64,000 nt of DNA from Crocosphaera chwakensis CCY0110 (GCF_000169335.1 NZ_AAXW01000021.1:1-64000), one strand, 5' to 3'; positions 44,767-54,235 are shown, counted from the first letter of the stretch. Program-made: numbers and translations. Notes: generated by a model not told the origin, from the sequence alone.

Positions 44767-45523
44767 GATGATGACAAGTAGGACTAATTAAAGCACCGTA
44801 TACGTGCAAGAGATTTTCGGGGGTGAGAGTGGTTTGAGGGGAACCTTGATAAAGTAAGCGACGGTTTAAACACATTACCGAGTCACAATAGCGACTAACT
44901 AAATCTAAATCGTGGGAAACTTCCAAAATCGTCCAATTTTGTTCTTGTTTGAGATTATTGAGTAAAGCAGCAAATTCCATCTCTCCCGTAGCATCTACCC
45001 CTGCTAACGCTTCATCGAGAATTAAAAGACGACGAGGAACCACTAAACAATAAGCTAATAAAACTCGCTTTAATTCTCCTCCACTAAGAGTGCCGATTTT
45101 TTGATTTGCTTGTTTGGTTAGATGAACTTGTTCTAACGCTTGATGGATAATCTCTCGTTTTCGTTGGCGATCGCACCACCAATGTTGGCTATTTAAGCCT
45201 AAACCCACTAACTCCGATACGATTAAGGGGAAAGTGCGTTCAAAGGGAAACTTTTGGGGAATATAGCCAATTTCCTGTTTTAATCGCTTTGAACGTTTAC
45301 CATTCCCATCAAACAAGGTAATTTCCCCTGACTGCGCTTCAACTAAACCTAAAATAGATTTAATTAAGGTACTTTTCCCTGCACCATTTGGACCAATAAT
45401 GGCTGTATGAGTCCCTGGCAATAATTCAAAAGAAACATTATCGACTGCTAGATATTCCCCACGCATTACCGATAAATCTTTCACTTTAATGATGGGTTGG
45501 GTAATAGATAGGTTTTGGTACAT
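44735..45523 (-). CDS. znuC: Zinc ABC transporter ATPase
   Basis: This is a 262-residue ABC ATPase with Walker A GPNGAGKSTLIK, signature LSGGELKRVLLA, Walker B RLLILDEALAG and the H-loop EVSHDLD. The C-terminal tail CHHHEPSK adds a possible metal-sensing cluster. It energises the ZnuAB importer. It lies 54 bases after znuA. Confidence 0.92.
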   Translation of the reverse strand: MYQNLSITQPIIKVKDLSVMRGEYLAVDNVSFELLPGTHTAIIGPNGAGKSTLIKSILGLVEAQSGEITLFDGNGKRSKRLKQEIGYIPQKFPFERTFPLIVSELVGLGLNSQHWWCDRQRKREIIHQALEQVHLTKQANQKIGTLSGGELKRVLLAYCLVVPRRLLILDEALAGVDATGEMEFAALLNNLKQEQNWTILEVSHDLDLVSRYCDSVMCLNRRLLYQGSPQTTLTPENLLHVYGALISPTCHHHEPSKLPESF

Positions 45524-45577
45524 TCAATTTACTAATTTGATTCAAAAGAGCCGCAAAACAAGAAAAGCTATCACTTA

Positions 45578-46612
45578 TTAAGTATTTTGACAGGCTCTTG
45601 ACAATGCCTCCAAATTACTCCGCATTACTTGAAAATAATATTGGGGATCGGTTTCCCCTGCCTCAAGAGGGTTAATCGCTTCAAGAGATAGATTTAAGTC
45701 ACTGGATATTTGCTCAATGCGCTTGTCTTCAATTCCTGGTTCAGTTAATAAAGCTTTAACAGAATGTTCCTCAGTTATTTGTTTTATTCGTTGGATATCT
45801 TGGGGAGTCATGCTCTCTTCAGGAATTTCTACTATTGCTTCTTGTTCGAGTCCGTAGCGTTGCGCTAGATAGGGAAAAGCATCGTGAAAAGTAATAAAGT
45901 TACAACCTTGAACGGGGGCTAATTTTTCTTTAAATTCATTATCTAGCTGTTGTAGTTGTTCAATATAAGCTTGAGCATTGCTACGATAGCTATCTGCATT
46001 ACTGGGGTCAATTTCAATTAACCTATCTCTAATATTAGCGACCTGTTGTTGCGCTAAAACAGGATCTAACCAGACGTGAGGATTTCCTTCTGGATGGTGA
46101 TGTCCGTGTCCATGTTCATCATGTTTGTGTTCGTCATGTCCATGTTCATCATGTTTGTGTTCATCATGTCCATGTTCCCCTTCCATTGCTTCTATTCCTT
46201 CACTAGCATCAATTTGTTGAAGTTCAGAATTACCTGCATTGGCAACTAAATCTGATAGAAACGCTTCCATCCCCAAACCATTTTCTACTAAAACATCTGC
46301 TTGTGCTAACAGTTTTGCATCGTCTGGGGTAGCTTGATAGTCGTGAACTTCTGCACCAGGGGAAATCAAAATATCGACTTGTCCGGTATCTCCAACTACA
46401 GCTTTAGTAAACAAATGAACCGGTAAGAAAGTAGTAACAATCTTGGGACCTGAACTTGTTTCGGGTGTGGAATCAGAACTGCTTGGAGGTGTGGGTTCTG
46501 TTCCACAAGCGAGCGCCATTAAACCAGTGACAGCAGTAATTACAAAGCGTTGTAAAGATGCCTTGGGACGAAGACGATCGAGTACATAGAGAGATTCAGC
46601 AGTAAAACTCAT
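45578..46612 (-). CDS. znuA: Zinc ABC transporter substrate-binding lipoprotein
   Basis: This is a 344-residue periplasmic zinc binder. A lipobox-like ALAC at about residue 36 predicts a lipoprotein. Ligand histidines lie in FLPVHLFTKAV, GNPHVWLDP and FITFHDAFPYL, and a long His/Glu/Asp loop (repeats of HDEHKHDEHG) spans about 149-172 as in zinc-specific members. Unusually, the first ~15 codons resemble those of hemB (MSFTAESLYVL against MSSTTEYLSLL), so the N-terminus appears to have come with a duplicated promoter. Two Zur boxes are upstream. Confidence 0.93.
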   Translation of the reverse strand: MSFTAESLYVLDRLRPKASLQRFVITAVTGLMALACGTEPTPPSSSDSTPETSSGPKIVTTFLPVHLFTKAVVGDTGQVDILISPGAEVHDYQATPDDAKLLAQADVLVENGLGMEAFLSDLVANAGNSELQQIDASEGIEAMEGEHGHDEHKHDEHGHDEHKHDEHGHGHHHPEGNPHVWLDPVLAQQQVANIRDRLIEIDPSNADSYRSNAQAYIEQLQQLDNEFKEKLAPVQGCNFITFHDAFPYLAQRYGLEQEAIVEIPEESMTPQDIQRIKQITEEHSVKALLTEPGIEDKRIEQISSDLNLSLEAINPLEAGETDPQYYFQVMRSNLEALSRACQNT

Positions 46613-46642
46613 GATGTTTAGTGGAGAACTGGTTCATTAAAA

Positions 46643-46677
46643 TGATAACCATTATTATACAATGAGAATGATTATCG
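46643..46677. promoter_or_regulatory. Two Zur boxes between znuA and a flavoprotein gene
   Basis: TGATAACCATTATTA (46643-46657) and TGAGAATGATTATCG (46663-46677). The block is similar to 38401-38470 upstream of hemB. Confidence 0.82.
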
Positions 46678-46697
46678 TTAATTTTAATTAATCCGCA

Positions 46698-47909
46698 GTG
46701 GCACTACCTAATTATATAGACCTAGCAATTGTTGGGGCAGGAGTTCAGGCTCTAACGTTAACCACCCATCTCTTACAAAAACGTGCAAAGTATTATCATA
46801 AATTTTTAGCTTTTGATCCCAGTCAAACTTGGCTGAGTCAATGGCAGCAACAATTTGCAGCTCAACAAATTCCTTGTTTAAGATCCCCTGCGGTTCATCA
46901 CCCAGATCCTAATCCCCATCAATTAAGAACCTTTGCTGAACATCGGCATCATGAACTGTTCCCTCCCTATGATAGACCAGGTACGAAGCTATTTCATGAT
47001 TTTTGTGATGAAGTTATTCGTCGCTGGAAGTTAGAAGATAAAGTTTATCGGGGCAAAGTCGTAGACATTTTACCCATTAAACGTGCTTTGCATCCTCGGT
47101 TTCAATTGGTTTTAGATACGGAAGAAACCATTATGACTCGTAGAGTGGTATTGGCTACGGGAAGTGGGAAAATGCAGTTTCCTGACTGGGTAGAGAAGAT
47201 TCCGCTCAATTATCCTTCAGAGACATTGTGTCATTCTCAACAGGTAAATCTCAACCAACTTAAGTTAACAGGAGAAAGGATATTAATTGTTGGTGGTGGT
47301 TTAAGTAGCGGACATTTAGCTAAAGGTGCAATAAATTTAGGTGCAACTGTTACTTTGATGACGAGAAAGCAGTTACAAGAAAAAATTTTTGATGCTGATC
47401 CTGGTTGGTTAGGGCCAAAATATCTTAAAGACTTTCACGCTGAAACTGATTGGTATGTTCGTTATCAGCAAATACAGCAAGCACGTAATGGTGGTTCAAT
47501 GACTCCTGAAATGATGCTGCAATTAAGAAAGGCATCTCATGAAGGTAAAATACAAATTGAAGAATGCTGTCAAGTTAGAGAGGCACATTGGCAAAATAAT
47601 CTTTGGCAGGTTGGTTGTCACGATGGAAACAAGCATCAGTTTGATCGTATTTGGTTAGCTACTGGTACAACATTCAACACAAAAGAGCATCCCCTATTGC
47701 AAAACGTACTGGAGACTTATCCGACAGAAATCGTTAACGGTTTGCCGGTACTAGATGAACATTTACGTCTGCCTAAGTCCAACTTTTTTATTATGGGTGG
47801 TTTAACTGCTTTACAAATTGGCCCTGTTGCTAGAAATATTCATGGTGGGAAAATGGCTTGTCGACGTATTGTACCAGCCATTATTAAACCTAGTTTGGCC
47901 ATTGGATGA
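46698..47909 (+). CDS. FAD/NAD(P)-binding protein, Zur-linked
   Basis: This is a 403-residue two-dinucleotide-binding protein. FAD motif IDLAIVGAGVQALTLT is at the N-terminus, a second motif ILIVGGGLSSGHLA is near 196, and LATGTTFNTKEHP and FFIMGGLTALQIGPVARN lie late in the protein. It resembles lysine/ornithine N-monooxygenase-like or CzcO-like flavoproteins, but the substrate is unknown. The start is a GTG with no good ribosome site. It is divergent from znuA, with the Zur boxes 21 bases upstream, so it is probably induced by zinc shortage. A decayed paralogue is at 39409-39518. Confidence 0.8.
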   Translation: MALPNYIDLAIVGAGVQALTLTTHLLQKRAKYYHKFLAFDPSQTWLSQWQQQFAAQQIPCLRSPAVHHPDPNPHQLRTFAEHRHHELFPPYDRPGTKLFHDFCDEVIRRWKLEDKVYRGKVVDILPIKRALHPRFQLVLDTEETIMTRRVVLATGSGKMQFPDWVEKIPLNYPSETLCHSQQVNLNQLKLTGERILIVGGGLSSGHLAKGAINLGATVTLMTRKQLQEKIFDADPGWLGPKYLKDFHAETDWYVRYQQIQQARNGGSMTPEMMLQLRKASHEGKIQIEECCQVREAHWQNNLWQVGCHDGNKHQFDRIWLATGTTFNTKEHPLLQNVLETYPTEIVNGLPVLDEHLRLPKSNFFIMGGLTALQIGPVARNIHGGKMACRRIVPAIIKPSLAIG

Positions 47910-48034
47910 TTTTTTCCTTGAAGATGCGATTCTGAGTCTAGTCCACTCCACTCTTCAATATAGACTCCCCCATAGAGTTATTCGATTTGATCTATAAATA
48001 ACAGATTCTGAGAAGCTGAAACTTCTCTCATTTT

Positions 48035-48238
48035 CTATTGATATTCTAACCCATCGTCTTTTGTCCAAATTCCTTGAGTTTTTTCTAACAAAGCCTCAAA
48101 ATCTTCTGATGTAGCTTCATTTTCTTCTTTAGTAACTTCAATATTAATTGTCAATTTAGTTCCTTTCTTAAAAGGTAAATTCTCAAGAACAATTTGCTGA
48201 GATTCATCTAAAGTTAGTTGAGTTTGATAAGAAGTCAT
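48035..48238 (-). CDS. Small acidic antitoxin-like protein
   Basis: From the ATG at 48238 this is 67 residues. The start MTSYQTQLTLDESQQIVLEN and GTKLTINIEV look like a short AbrB/VapB-like beta region, followed by an acidic tail ending in KTQGIWTKDDGLEYQ. Similar orphan antitoxin-like proteins are common in cyanobacteria. No adjacent toxin gene is visible. It lies at the border between the zinc island and the right backbone block. Confidence 0.5.
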   Translation of the reverse strand: MTSYQTQLTLDESQQIVLENLPFKKGTKLTINIEVTKEENEATSEDFEALLEKTQGIWTKDDGLEYQ

Positions 48239-48431
48239 TTTTTCTAATTTATAAGGATATTTAAACAATATTTGAGAATCAGTCCAGTTAAACTTCCAAT
48301 CCTAATTTGTTTTGCTTAATTTGTTCCTCCTTCTTATTATAGCCCATCATTAGGTTTTGATTCTGTTCCAACAAACCTACCAATTTTCTTTTCAACAAAT
48401 AGCTTAACAAAGCAATAATCGGTTACTCATG

Positions 48432-48439
48432 GCTAGCGC
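48432..48439 (+). promoter_or_regulatory. GCTAGCGC backbone motif upstream of the helicase/methylase gene
   Basis: An exact octamer, 32 bases between its end and the ATG at 48472. It marks the re-entry into backbone DNA. Confidence 0.55.
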
Positions 48440-48471
48440 CGATAAGGTGAAAGCTATAGAGGTAACATTAT

Positions 48472-51400
48472 ATGAACACCGAACAGATGTCTTTATTCGG
48501 GTTGGTAGAATCCACTGCACCGACCCAGAAACCAAAGAAAGCCTCTCATAAAAGACGAAAACCTACGAAGCCTTCCTCTCATAAAAGTTCTTCACTCACC
48601 CAAGGTTCATTATTCAGTGGTCTATCTTTGGGTAGTCCAGTGATTGGGACAGGAACCTTACTAACTGTAGCCGAGAAGCTGCTTTCTTACCTGTCGATTA
48701 ATCAGAAAATAACCTCAAGTCTCCTCAAACAAACCATGAACGAAGCTTTTGGCGGTACAGATAGCCAAGGGCGTTGGAACTGGAAACAAGCCTATAATGC
48801 TGTGGAATTATCCTTAGTCTTGTGGGTGAGAAAATACCACGGAACGCTCGCTGAACACCCAATGGTAGCCGTCAAAGAACTTATTGAGTTACAAACCCTA
48901 TTACCGACTCATACTCTACGCTCTGAAGAATCGGTAAAACTTCAACAGTTCAGTACCCCTTTACCTTTAGCGTATTTAGTGGGTGAAGCTGCTCAAATCA
49001 CCTCTAAAGATGTAGTGTTAGAGCCAAGTGCAGGAACCGGCCTACTCGCTATTTGGCCTGAGATTAAAGGGGCATCGCTGATTCTCAATGAAATTAGCGA
49101 AGATCGAATCGAATGCCTAAAGCAAGGCTTTTCACACAAAGTCTATAACTACAATGCAGAGCAAATCGACAATCTGCTCCCAACTCAGCATAAACCGACT
49201 GTCGTAGTTATGAACCCACCGTTTACCACCCATCTCCATAGCAAGAAGAAGGGGTGTAGTGCAGCTTTAGCTCACATTCGTTCAGCATTGCACAGATTAA
49301 GTGCAGGAGGACGATTAGTTACACTAAGTTCTGATTCGTTCTCACCCAATAGCACAACATGGGGCGACGCGATCGCAGCGTTACCCGGTAAAGTCGTTTT
49401 CAGTGTTGGTATCGAAGGTAAGACCTACTACAAACATGGCACAACTATTGATACCAGACTTACGGTAATTGATAAAGTTGACGAGGCAGACTCTTACATT
49501 GTCGACAAATGCTTAAATCTCGATGAAATCGCTGACTTGATTGACACTAAAATCCCACCTCGACAAAAGGTTAAGAAGCATCAGTCATCAGTCGTAGTTC
49601 CTATCACAAAACCTAGCAAAAAGACTAAGAAAGTCAAAGAAGATACAAGGCCACAAGCAAAAGTATCTTTCGATGATGTCATTACCGTTGATTACAACGT
49701 TATTGATTGGCGAGATGAGGGTGAGTACCTCAACGATGATGGGATCTATGAGCGTTATATGCCTCAAACCATCAATATCAAAGCAGCTAAAGTTCATCCA
49801 ACTAAACTCGTTGAATCAGCCGCAATGGCAGCGATCGCACCACCCACACCAACCTACAAACCTAAGCTACCAAAGGCGGTGATTGAGCAAGGCTTACTCT
49901 CTGATGCTCAATTAGAAAGTGTCATTTATGCAGGGAATAGCCATGAGCAATTCTTACCTGATTGGTTTATGTATGATGCTGACCACGACACTTTAGAACG
50001 AGTCCCTGAAGGAACCAAAGAAGCTAAGCATTACCGCAAAGCATGGTTTAACGGAGACGGTACAGGGGTAGGAAAAGGACGCCAGTGTGCCGGGATTATC
50101 CTCGATAATTGGCTAAAAGGTCGCAGGAAAGCGGTGTGGATTTCCAAGAGTAACGCTTTACTTGAAGATGCTCGGAGAGACTGGAAAGCCCTTGGTGGTG
50201 ATCCTGCTCAGGTAGTACCTCTATCCAAGTTCAAGCAAGGAGATCCCGTTGTTCTCAACGAAGGAATCCTCTTCTTGACCTATGCCACATTGAGAAGTCC
50301 CGCAAAAGCAAACAAATGTTCTCGTGTTGAGCAAATTATAGAGTGGCTTGGCGAAGACAGTGATAACGTTATTGTCTTTGATGAGTCTCATGCTATGGCC
50401 AATGCGGTAGCAGAATACGGCGAACGAGGTCTCAAAGCAGCCTCTCAACAGGGATTGGCAGGGTTACGTCTTCAACGAGTCTTAGCCAATGCGAGGTTTG
50501 TCTTTGTATCAGCTACAGGCGCCAGTAAGTTAGAGAATCTTAGTTACTTAGAACGGTTAGGGCTCTGGAACTCAGAGATTTTGCCCTTTATCAACCGAGA
50601 AGATTTCTTATCCCAAGTAGCCGAGGGTGGGATTGCTGCTTTAGAAGTAGTAGCCCGCGACCTTAAGGCTATGGGTCTCTACTTAGCTCGTAGTGTGAGT
50701 TTTGATGGTGTTGAGTACGAAATCATTGAACACGAACTCAACGAGGCTCAAGTGGCGATGTACAACCGGTATGCCGACGCTTACCAGATTATCTATCAGA
50801 ACATTGAGAAAGCCCTTGAGCTTACGGGAATCAGCAGCAAGTTCGGTAGTACAAATGGCAGGGCAAAATCCTCCGTCTATTCTCGGTTTGAAAGCACTAA
50901 ACAACGATTCTTCGGTCATCTGATTACCTCGATTAAATGTCCGACTCTACTCAAACAGATAGAAGCGGATATGAAAGAGGGGAAAGCAGCCGTGATTCAA
51001 CTGATTTCAACCGATGAAGCCCTTTTGAACAGACGACTAGACGAAATTCCAGTCAGTCAATGGAATGATATCAACGTTGATATTACTCCACGAGAATACC
51101 TCTTTGATTATCTGATCAACGGATTCCCAATACATCAATATGAGAGCTTCACAGATGATAACGGCAATGAGCGTAGTCAACTTATGACCGATTCACTGGA
51201 TAATCCTATACCCTGTCAAGAAGCATTACGTCAAAGGGATGCTCTCATCGAAGAACTCTCCTTGTTACCACCTTTGCCATCAGCATTAGACCAAATCATT
51301 AACCATTTTGGGTATGAAGCGGTGGCTGAAGTGACAGGACGCTCAAAGCGAATCATCCGAGTCACGAAAGAGGGTAGCGATCGCATGATGGTCGATAAAC

Positions 51401-52917
51401 GGTCGAGCTCTGCAAACTTAGCAGAATCCCAGTTGTTCATGGATGACGAGAAGCAGATTCTTGTCTTCTCCCAGGCAGGAGGAACAGGTAGGTCGTACCA
51501 CGCCAATAGAAGTTGCCAGAATCAACGCCCACGGGTGCATTATCTCTTAGAAGGCGGCTGGCAAGCTGATGTCGCTATACAGGGACTTGGGAGAACCAAC
51601 CGCAGTAACCAAGCTCAACCTCCCTTATATCGTGTGATTTGCACCGACATCAAAGGGGAGAAACGCTTCACCAGCACTATCGCCAGACGGTTAGCTAGTT
51701 TAGGAGCGTTGACCAAAGGTGAACGCAAAACAGGCAATCAGGGACTCTTCCGAGAAGAGGATAACCTAGAGTCTGTTTATGCTAAACAGGCGTTACGGAC
51801 ATTGTACTTCAGCCTCTATAAAGGACTAGTTGAAGGTATGACTTTAGCGGAATTCGAGAGAATTTCAGGGTTAAATCTCCTAACCAAAGAAGGAGATTTC
51901 AAAGCTGAACTTCCTCCCATGAAAACCTTCCTCAATCGAGTCTTAGCGATGCGGTTAGAGGATCAAGAAATCCTGTTTACCACGTTGGAGATGTGCATTA
52001 GTTCTGCCATTGAGAAAGCTAAGGAAGCAGGGATCTATGAAATGGGTGTCGAGACTATCAAAGCTGAAAAGCTAGAAGTGGTAAACCGACAACAACTCTA
52101 TCAAGACCCTGTGACTGGAGGAACCAGTTACGCGGTTGAAATCCAGAAAACTGAACTGAATCGGATACTCAGCTTAGACGAGGCCATTAGATTAGGCAGT
52201 TATAGTGACACCTTCTTCGCTAAGAACCAAATGTCAAATCAAGTAGCAGTTGTCACTTCAACCACCAGCGTAGTTAACAAAGATGGTATTAGCGAACCGA
52301 GATTCAGCTTAACTCGTCCTTGTAACACTACCAAAATGAGACGTTGGGAATTCGACAACTCCTTATGGACTAAGGTTGATGCTGAAACATTCAAACAAGG
52401 GTGGGAACAACAGATTGCCCAAGAACCTGAATTCATCGAATCCACTTTCTACCTGATTACGGGTGTCCTCTTACCGATTTGGAAAAGGCTTGACAATAAC
52501 CAGATGCGAATATACCGCATTCACACCGAAGATGGTGAGCGGTTACTAGGTCGTGCTGTCAGCGAAAGCGCCATGACTTACATTGCCAGAAGCTTTGAAT
52601 TGAGCCATGAACGGACAATCGAGGATATCTACGAATCGGTGATGAACCAGGGAACAAAAGAATCCCTAACTGAGAAACTAGAGCTAAGAAAAGTGTTAGT
52701 CCGAGGGGATTACCGGCTAGAAATTGTAGGACATAACTCGACCATTGAATTGCAATGGCTCAAACAATTGGGAGTTCAAAGCGAATACGTTAGCCATAAA
52801 CTCCGTGCCTTTGTACCTCTAGAAAACGCTATTGCCGTTCTCAAAACTATTCAAGAATCCTATCAAAGAAGCGATCCGCAAAGCGGATCTCGCCAAAGGC
52901 GAGCGCGCTTTTCTTGA
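48472..52917 (+). CDS. Methylase-strawberry notch helicase fusion protein
   Basis: This is a 1481-residue multidomain protein. Residues 165-300 form an adenine-methylase-like domain (VLEPSAGTGLLAIWPE and VVMNPPFTTHL). From about 480 a superfamily 2 helicase follows: GDGTGVGKGRQCAG (Walker A) near 527, VIVFDESHAMAN near 636, FVFVSATGASKLENL near 682, then the strawberry-notch C-terminal core with IQGLGRTNRSNQAQ near 1040. Such fusions occur on phages and plasmids (P1 DarB-like) and are thought to protect or process incoming DNA. The last 14 residues (QSGSRQRRARF) are encoded by a palindromic repeat and look inserted. Exact role here is unknown. Confidence 0.82.
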   Translation: MNTEQMSLFGLVESTAPTQKPKKASHKRRKPTKPSSHKSSSLTQGSLFSGLSLGSPVIGTGTLLTVAEKLLSYLSINQKITSSLLKQTMNEAFGGTDSQGRWNWKQAYNAVELSLVLWVRKYHGTLAEHPMVAVKELIELQTLLPTHTLRSEESVKLQQFSTPLPLAYLVGEAAQITSKDVVLEPSAGTGLLAIWPEIKGASLILNEISEDRIECLKQGFSHKVYNYNAEQIDNLLPTQHKPTVVVMNPPFTTHLHSKKKGCSAALAHIRSALHRLSAGGRLVTLSSDSFSPNSTTWGDAIAALPGKVVFSVGIEGKTYYKHGTTIDTRLTVIDKVDEADSYIVDKCLNLDEIADLIDTKIPPRQKVKKHQSSVVVPITKPSKKTKKVKEDTRPQAKVSFDDVITVDYNVIDWRDEGEYLNDDGIYERYMPQTINIKAAKVHPTKLVESAAMAAIAPPTPTYKPKLPKAVIEQGLLSDAQLESVIYAGNSHEQFLPDWFMYDADHDTLERVPEGTKEAKHYRKAWFNGDGTGVGKGRQCAGIILDNWLKGRRKAVWISKSNALLEDARRDWKALGGDPAQVVPLSKFKQGDPVVLNEGILFLTYATLRSPAKANKCSRVEQIIEWLGEDSDNVIVFDESHAMANAVAEYGERGLKAASQQGLAGLRLQRVLANARFVFVSATGASKLENLSYLERLGLWNSEILPFINREDFLSQVAEGGIAALEVVARDLKAMGLYLARSVSFDGVEYEIIEHELNEAQVAMYNRYADAYQIIYQNIEKALELTGISSKFGSTNGRAKSSVYSRFESTKQRFFGHLITSIKCPTLLKQIEADMKEGKAAVIQLISTDEALLNRRLDEIPVSQWNDINVDITPREYLFDYLINGFPIHQYESFTDDNGNERSQLMTDSLDNPIPCQEALRQRDALIEELSLLPPLPSALDQIINHFGYEAVAEVTGRSKRIIRVTKEGSDRMMVDKRSSSANLAESQLFMDDEKQILVFSQAGGTGRSYHANRSCQNQRPRVHYLLEGGWQADVAIQGLGRTNRSNQAQPPLYRVICTDIKGEKRFTSTIARRLASLGALTKGERKTGNQGLFREEDNLESVYAKQALRTLYFSLYKGLVEGMTLAEFERISGLNLLTKEGDFKAELPPMKTFLNRVLAMRLEDQEILFTTLEMCISSAIEKAKEAGIYEMGVETIKAEKLEVVNRQQLYQDPVTGGTSYAVEIQKTELNRILSLDEAIRLGSYSDTFFAKNQMSNQVAVVTSTTSVVNKDGISEPRFSLTRPCNTTKMRRWEFDNSLWTKVDAETFKQGWEQQIAQEPEFIESTFYLITGVLLPIWKRLDNNQMRIYRIHTEDGERLLGRAVSESAMTYIARSFELSHERTIEDIYESVMNQGTKESLTEKLELRKVLVRGDYRLEIVGHNSTIELQWLKQLGVQSEYVSHKLRAFVPLENAIAVLKTIQESYQRSDPQSGSRQRRARFS
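52871..52910. repeat. Palindromic repeat inside the 3' end of a gene
   Basis: GATCCGCAAAGCGGATC and CGCCAAAGGCG form two adjacent hairpins. This GC-rich unit resembles small dispersed palindromes common in cyanobacterial genomes and supplies the last codons of the helicase gene. Confidence 0.65.
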
Positions 52918-52924
52918 TAGCTAA

Positions 52925-52963
52925 GAACAGGCTACTTCGGTAGTCCCTGTTCTCTTTCTTTTT
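52925..52963 (+). terminator. Terminator after the helicase gene
   Basis: GAACAGGCTAC-TTCG-GTAGTCCCTGTTC with one bulge, followed by a T-rich tract. GCTAGCGC begins at the very next base. Confidence 0.85.
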
Positions 52964-52971
52964 GCTAGCGC
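52964..52971 (+). promoter_or_regulatory. GCTAGCGC backbone motif upstream of dnaN
   Basis: An exact octamer directly after a terminator; the dnaN ATG follows 36 bases later. Confidence 0.55.
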
Positions 52972-53007
52972 AAAGCTGTTTCAGAAAATCTAGTTTACCC
53001 AAAAATC

Positions 53008-54183
53008 ATGGATATATCTTGCATTCCCACCGGGCTAATCAAAGCCTTAAGCCTAGCTAATAAAGTGATTCCTCATAACCCAACCCACCTAATCCTACTC
53101 AATGTAATCCTCAAAGCTGAACCCGAAATCCTCAAAGTAGAGGCATTTAATGGGCAGATAGCAATGAGTTGGACAGTGAGAGATGCTAATATCAACACCC
53201 CTGGCGAAGTGGCGGTAAATTGCAAAGATTTCCTCACCCTACTTAACACGCTTAAAGACGAGGTAGCGATTACACTGTCCGCTGACGAAGAATATCTTCA
53301 CTTGAAAAGTCAACAAGGAAAGGAGGCAAAATTTGCTAAAGGGGATATCGAAGAAATGCCTTGGATTGACTCCCTGACAGAAGAAGAAATCGAACAAGTC
53401 TCCATAGAAGCTGATGATCTAATCCAAGCAGTTGAAGAAACCAAATATGCTGTAGCAACCGAGATGGCCAAGGCTATTTTATGCGGTGTCTGTCTGAACT
53501 TCGATACCGACGAAGAAAACACGGTAGAATTTGCGGCGACGGATGGGCATCGATTAGCTAGAACAAGGGTATTGTACGAGCCTTCGGAGAATAATCCAGA
53601 AAATAAACTCGTCATGCCAACCGAAACCCTTACCTTAACAGCTTACGCGCTGAAACAGATGGAAACGAGTGAAGAAATTGCAGAGATGGTTACAATCAGC
53701 TTTGATGAAAATAAAATTCAAGTGGATTTTTCAGAAGGGTTTATCCGAAGTCGTAAATTAGACGGGAAGTACCCAGACTACGAAATGTTGATCAACGGTG
53801 ATGATTTTAGCCTGGACTGTACCTTTAACCGCAAGCAACTCCTTGAGGCTCTGAAGTTCATTGATACGTTCGCAGTTGGTAAAGATTCCTTATGTTTCAT
53901 CGATTTCGACCCAGAAGAGAAGAAATGCACCCTTCGCTCAAAGGAAAACACGACGGGGAGTGCCGAAGATACATTAGAAGTAGAAGATATCAATGGGCAA
54001 GCACAGTCTTTAGGCTTTAACTCTAACTACCTGAAACAGTGCCTCAAAGCGATGCCCGGAGATACTGTAACTATGGAAATCACGGAAACAACGGGCGATC
54101 AACCAGGTCCAGTGTTCATATCGCCCTTAGAGGAATACAAAACCTTTGGGTTAGTCATGCCAATCCAAATTAACGAAAGCTAG
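53008..54183 (+). CDS. dnaN: DNA polymerase sliding clamp (beta), backbone copy
   Basis: This is a 391-residue clamp with three repeated domains. Motifs include FAATDGHRLARTR near 175, RSRKLDGKYPDY near 247 and the C-terminal EYKTFGLVMPIQI. The clamp tethers DNA polymerase to DNA. Cyanobacterial chromosomal clamps are of similar size, so this is an extra copy for the plasmid replisome. It has its own GCTAGCGC motif and is followed by a hairpin at 54193-54214. Confidence 0.92.
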   Translation: MDISCIPTGLIKALSLANKVIPHNPTHLILLNVILKAEPEILKVEAFNGQIAMSWTVRDANINTPGEVAVNCKDFLTLLNTLKDEVAITLSADEEYLHLKSQQGKEAKFAKGDIEEMPWIDSLTEEEIEQVSIEADDLIQAVEETKYAVATEMAKAILCGVCLNFDTDEENTVEFAATDGHRLARTRVLYEPSENNPENKLVMPTETLTLTAYALKQMETSEEIAEMVTISFDENKIQVDFSEGFIRSRKLDGKYPDYEMLINGDDFSLDCTFNRKQLLEALKFIDTFAVGKDSLCFIDFDPEEKKCTLRSKENTTGSAEDTLEVEDINGQAQSLGFNSNYLKQCLKAMPGDTVTMEITETTGDQPGPVFISPLEEYKTFGLVMPIQINES

Positions 54184-54235
54184 AAATAATACGCTACTCC
54201 TTTGCAGGGGTAGCTTCGCCACTCAGGAGAAAAAA

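Noticed and set aside
45850..45875. GCGCTAGAT inside znuA as a copy of the GCTAGCGC motif
   Set aside because: It is inside a coding sequence, mismatched, and not near a start codon.
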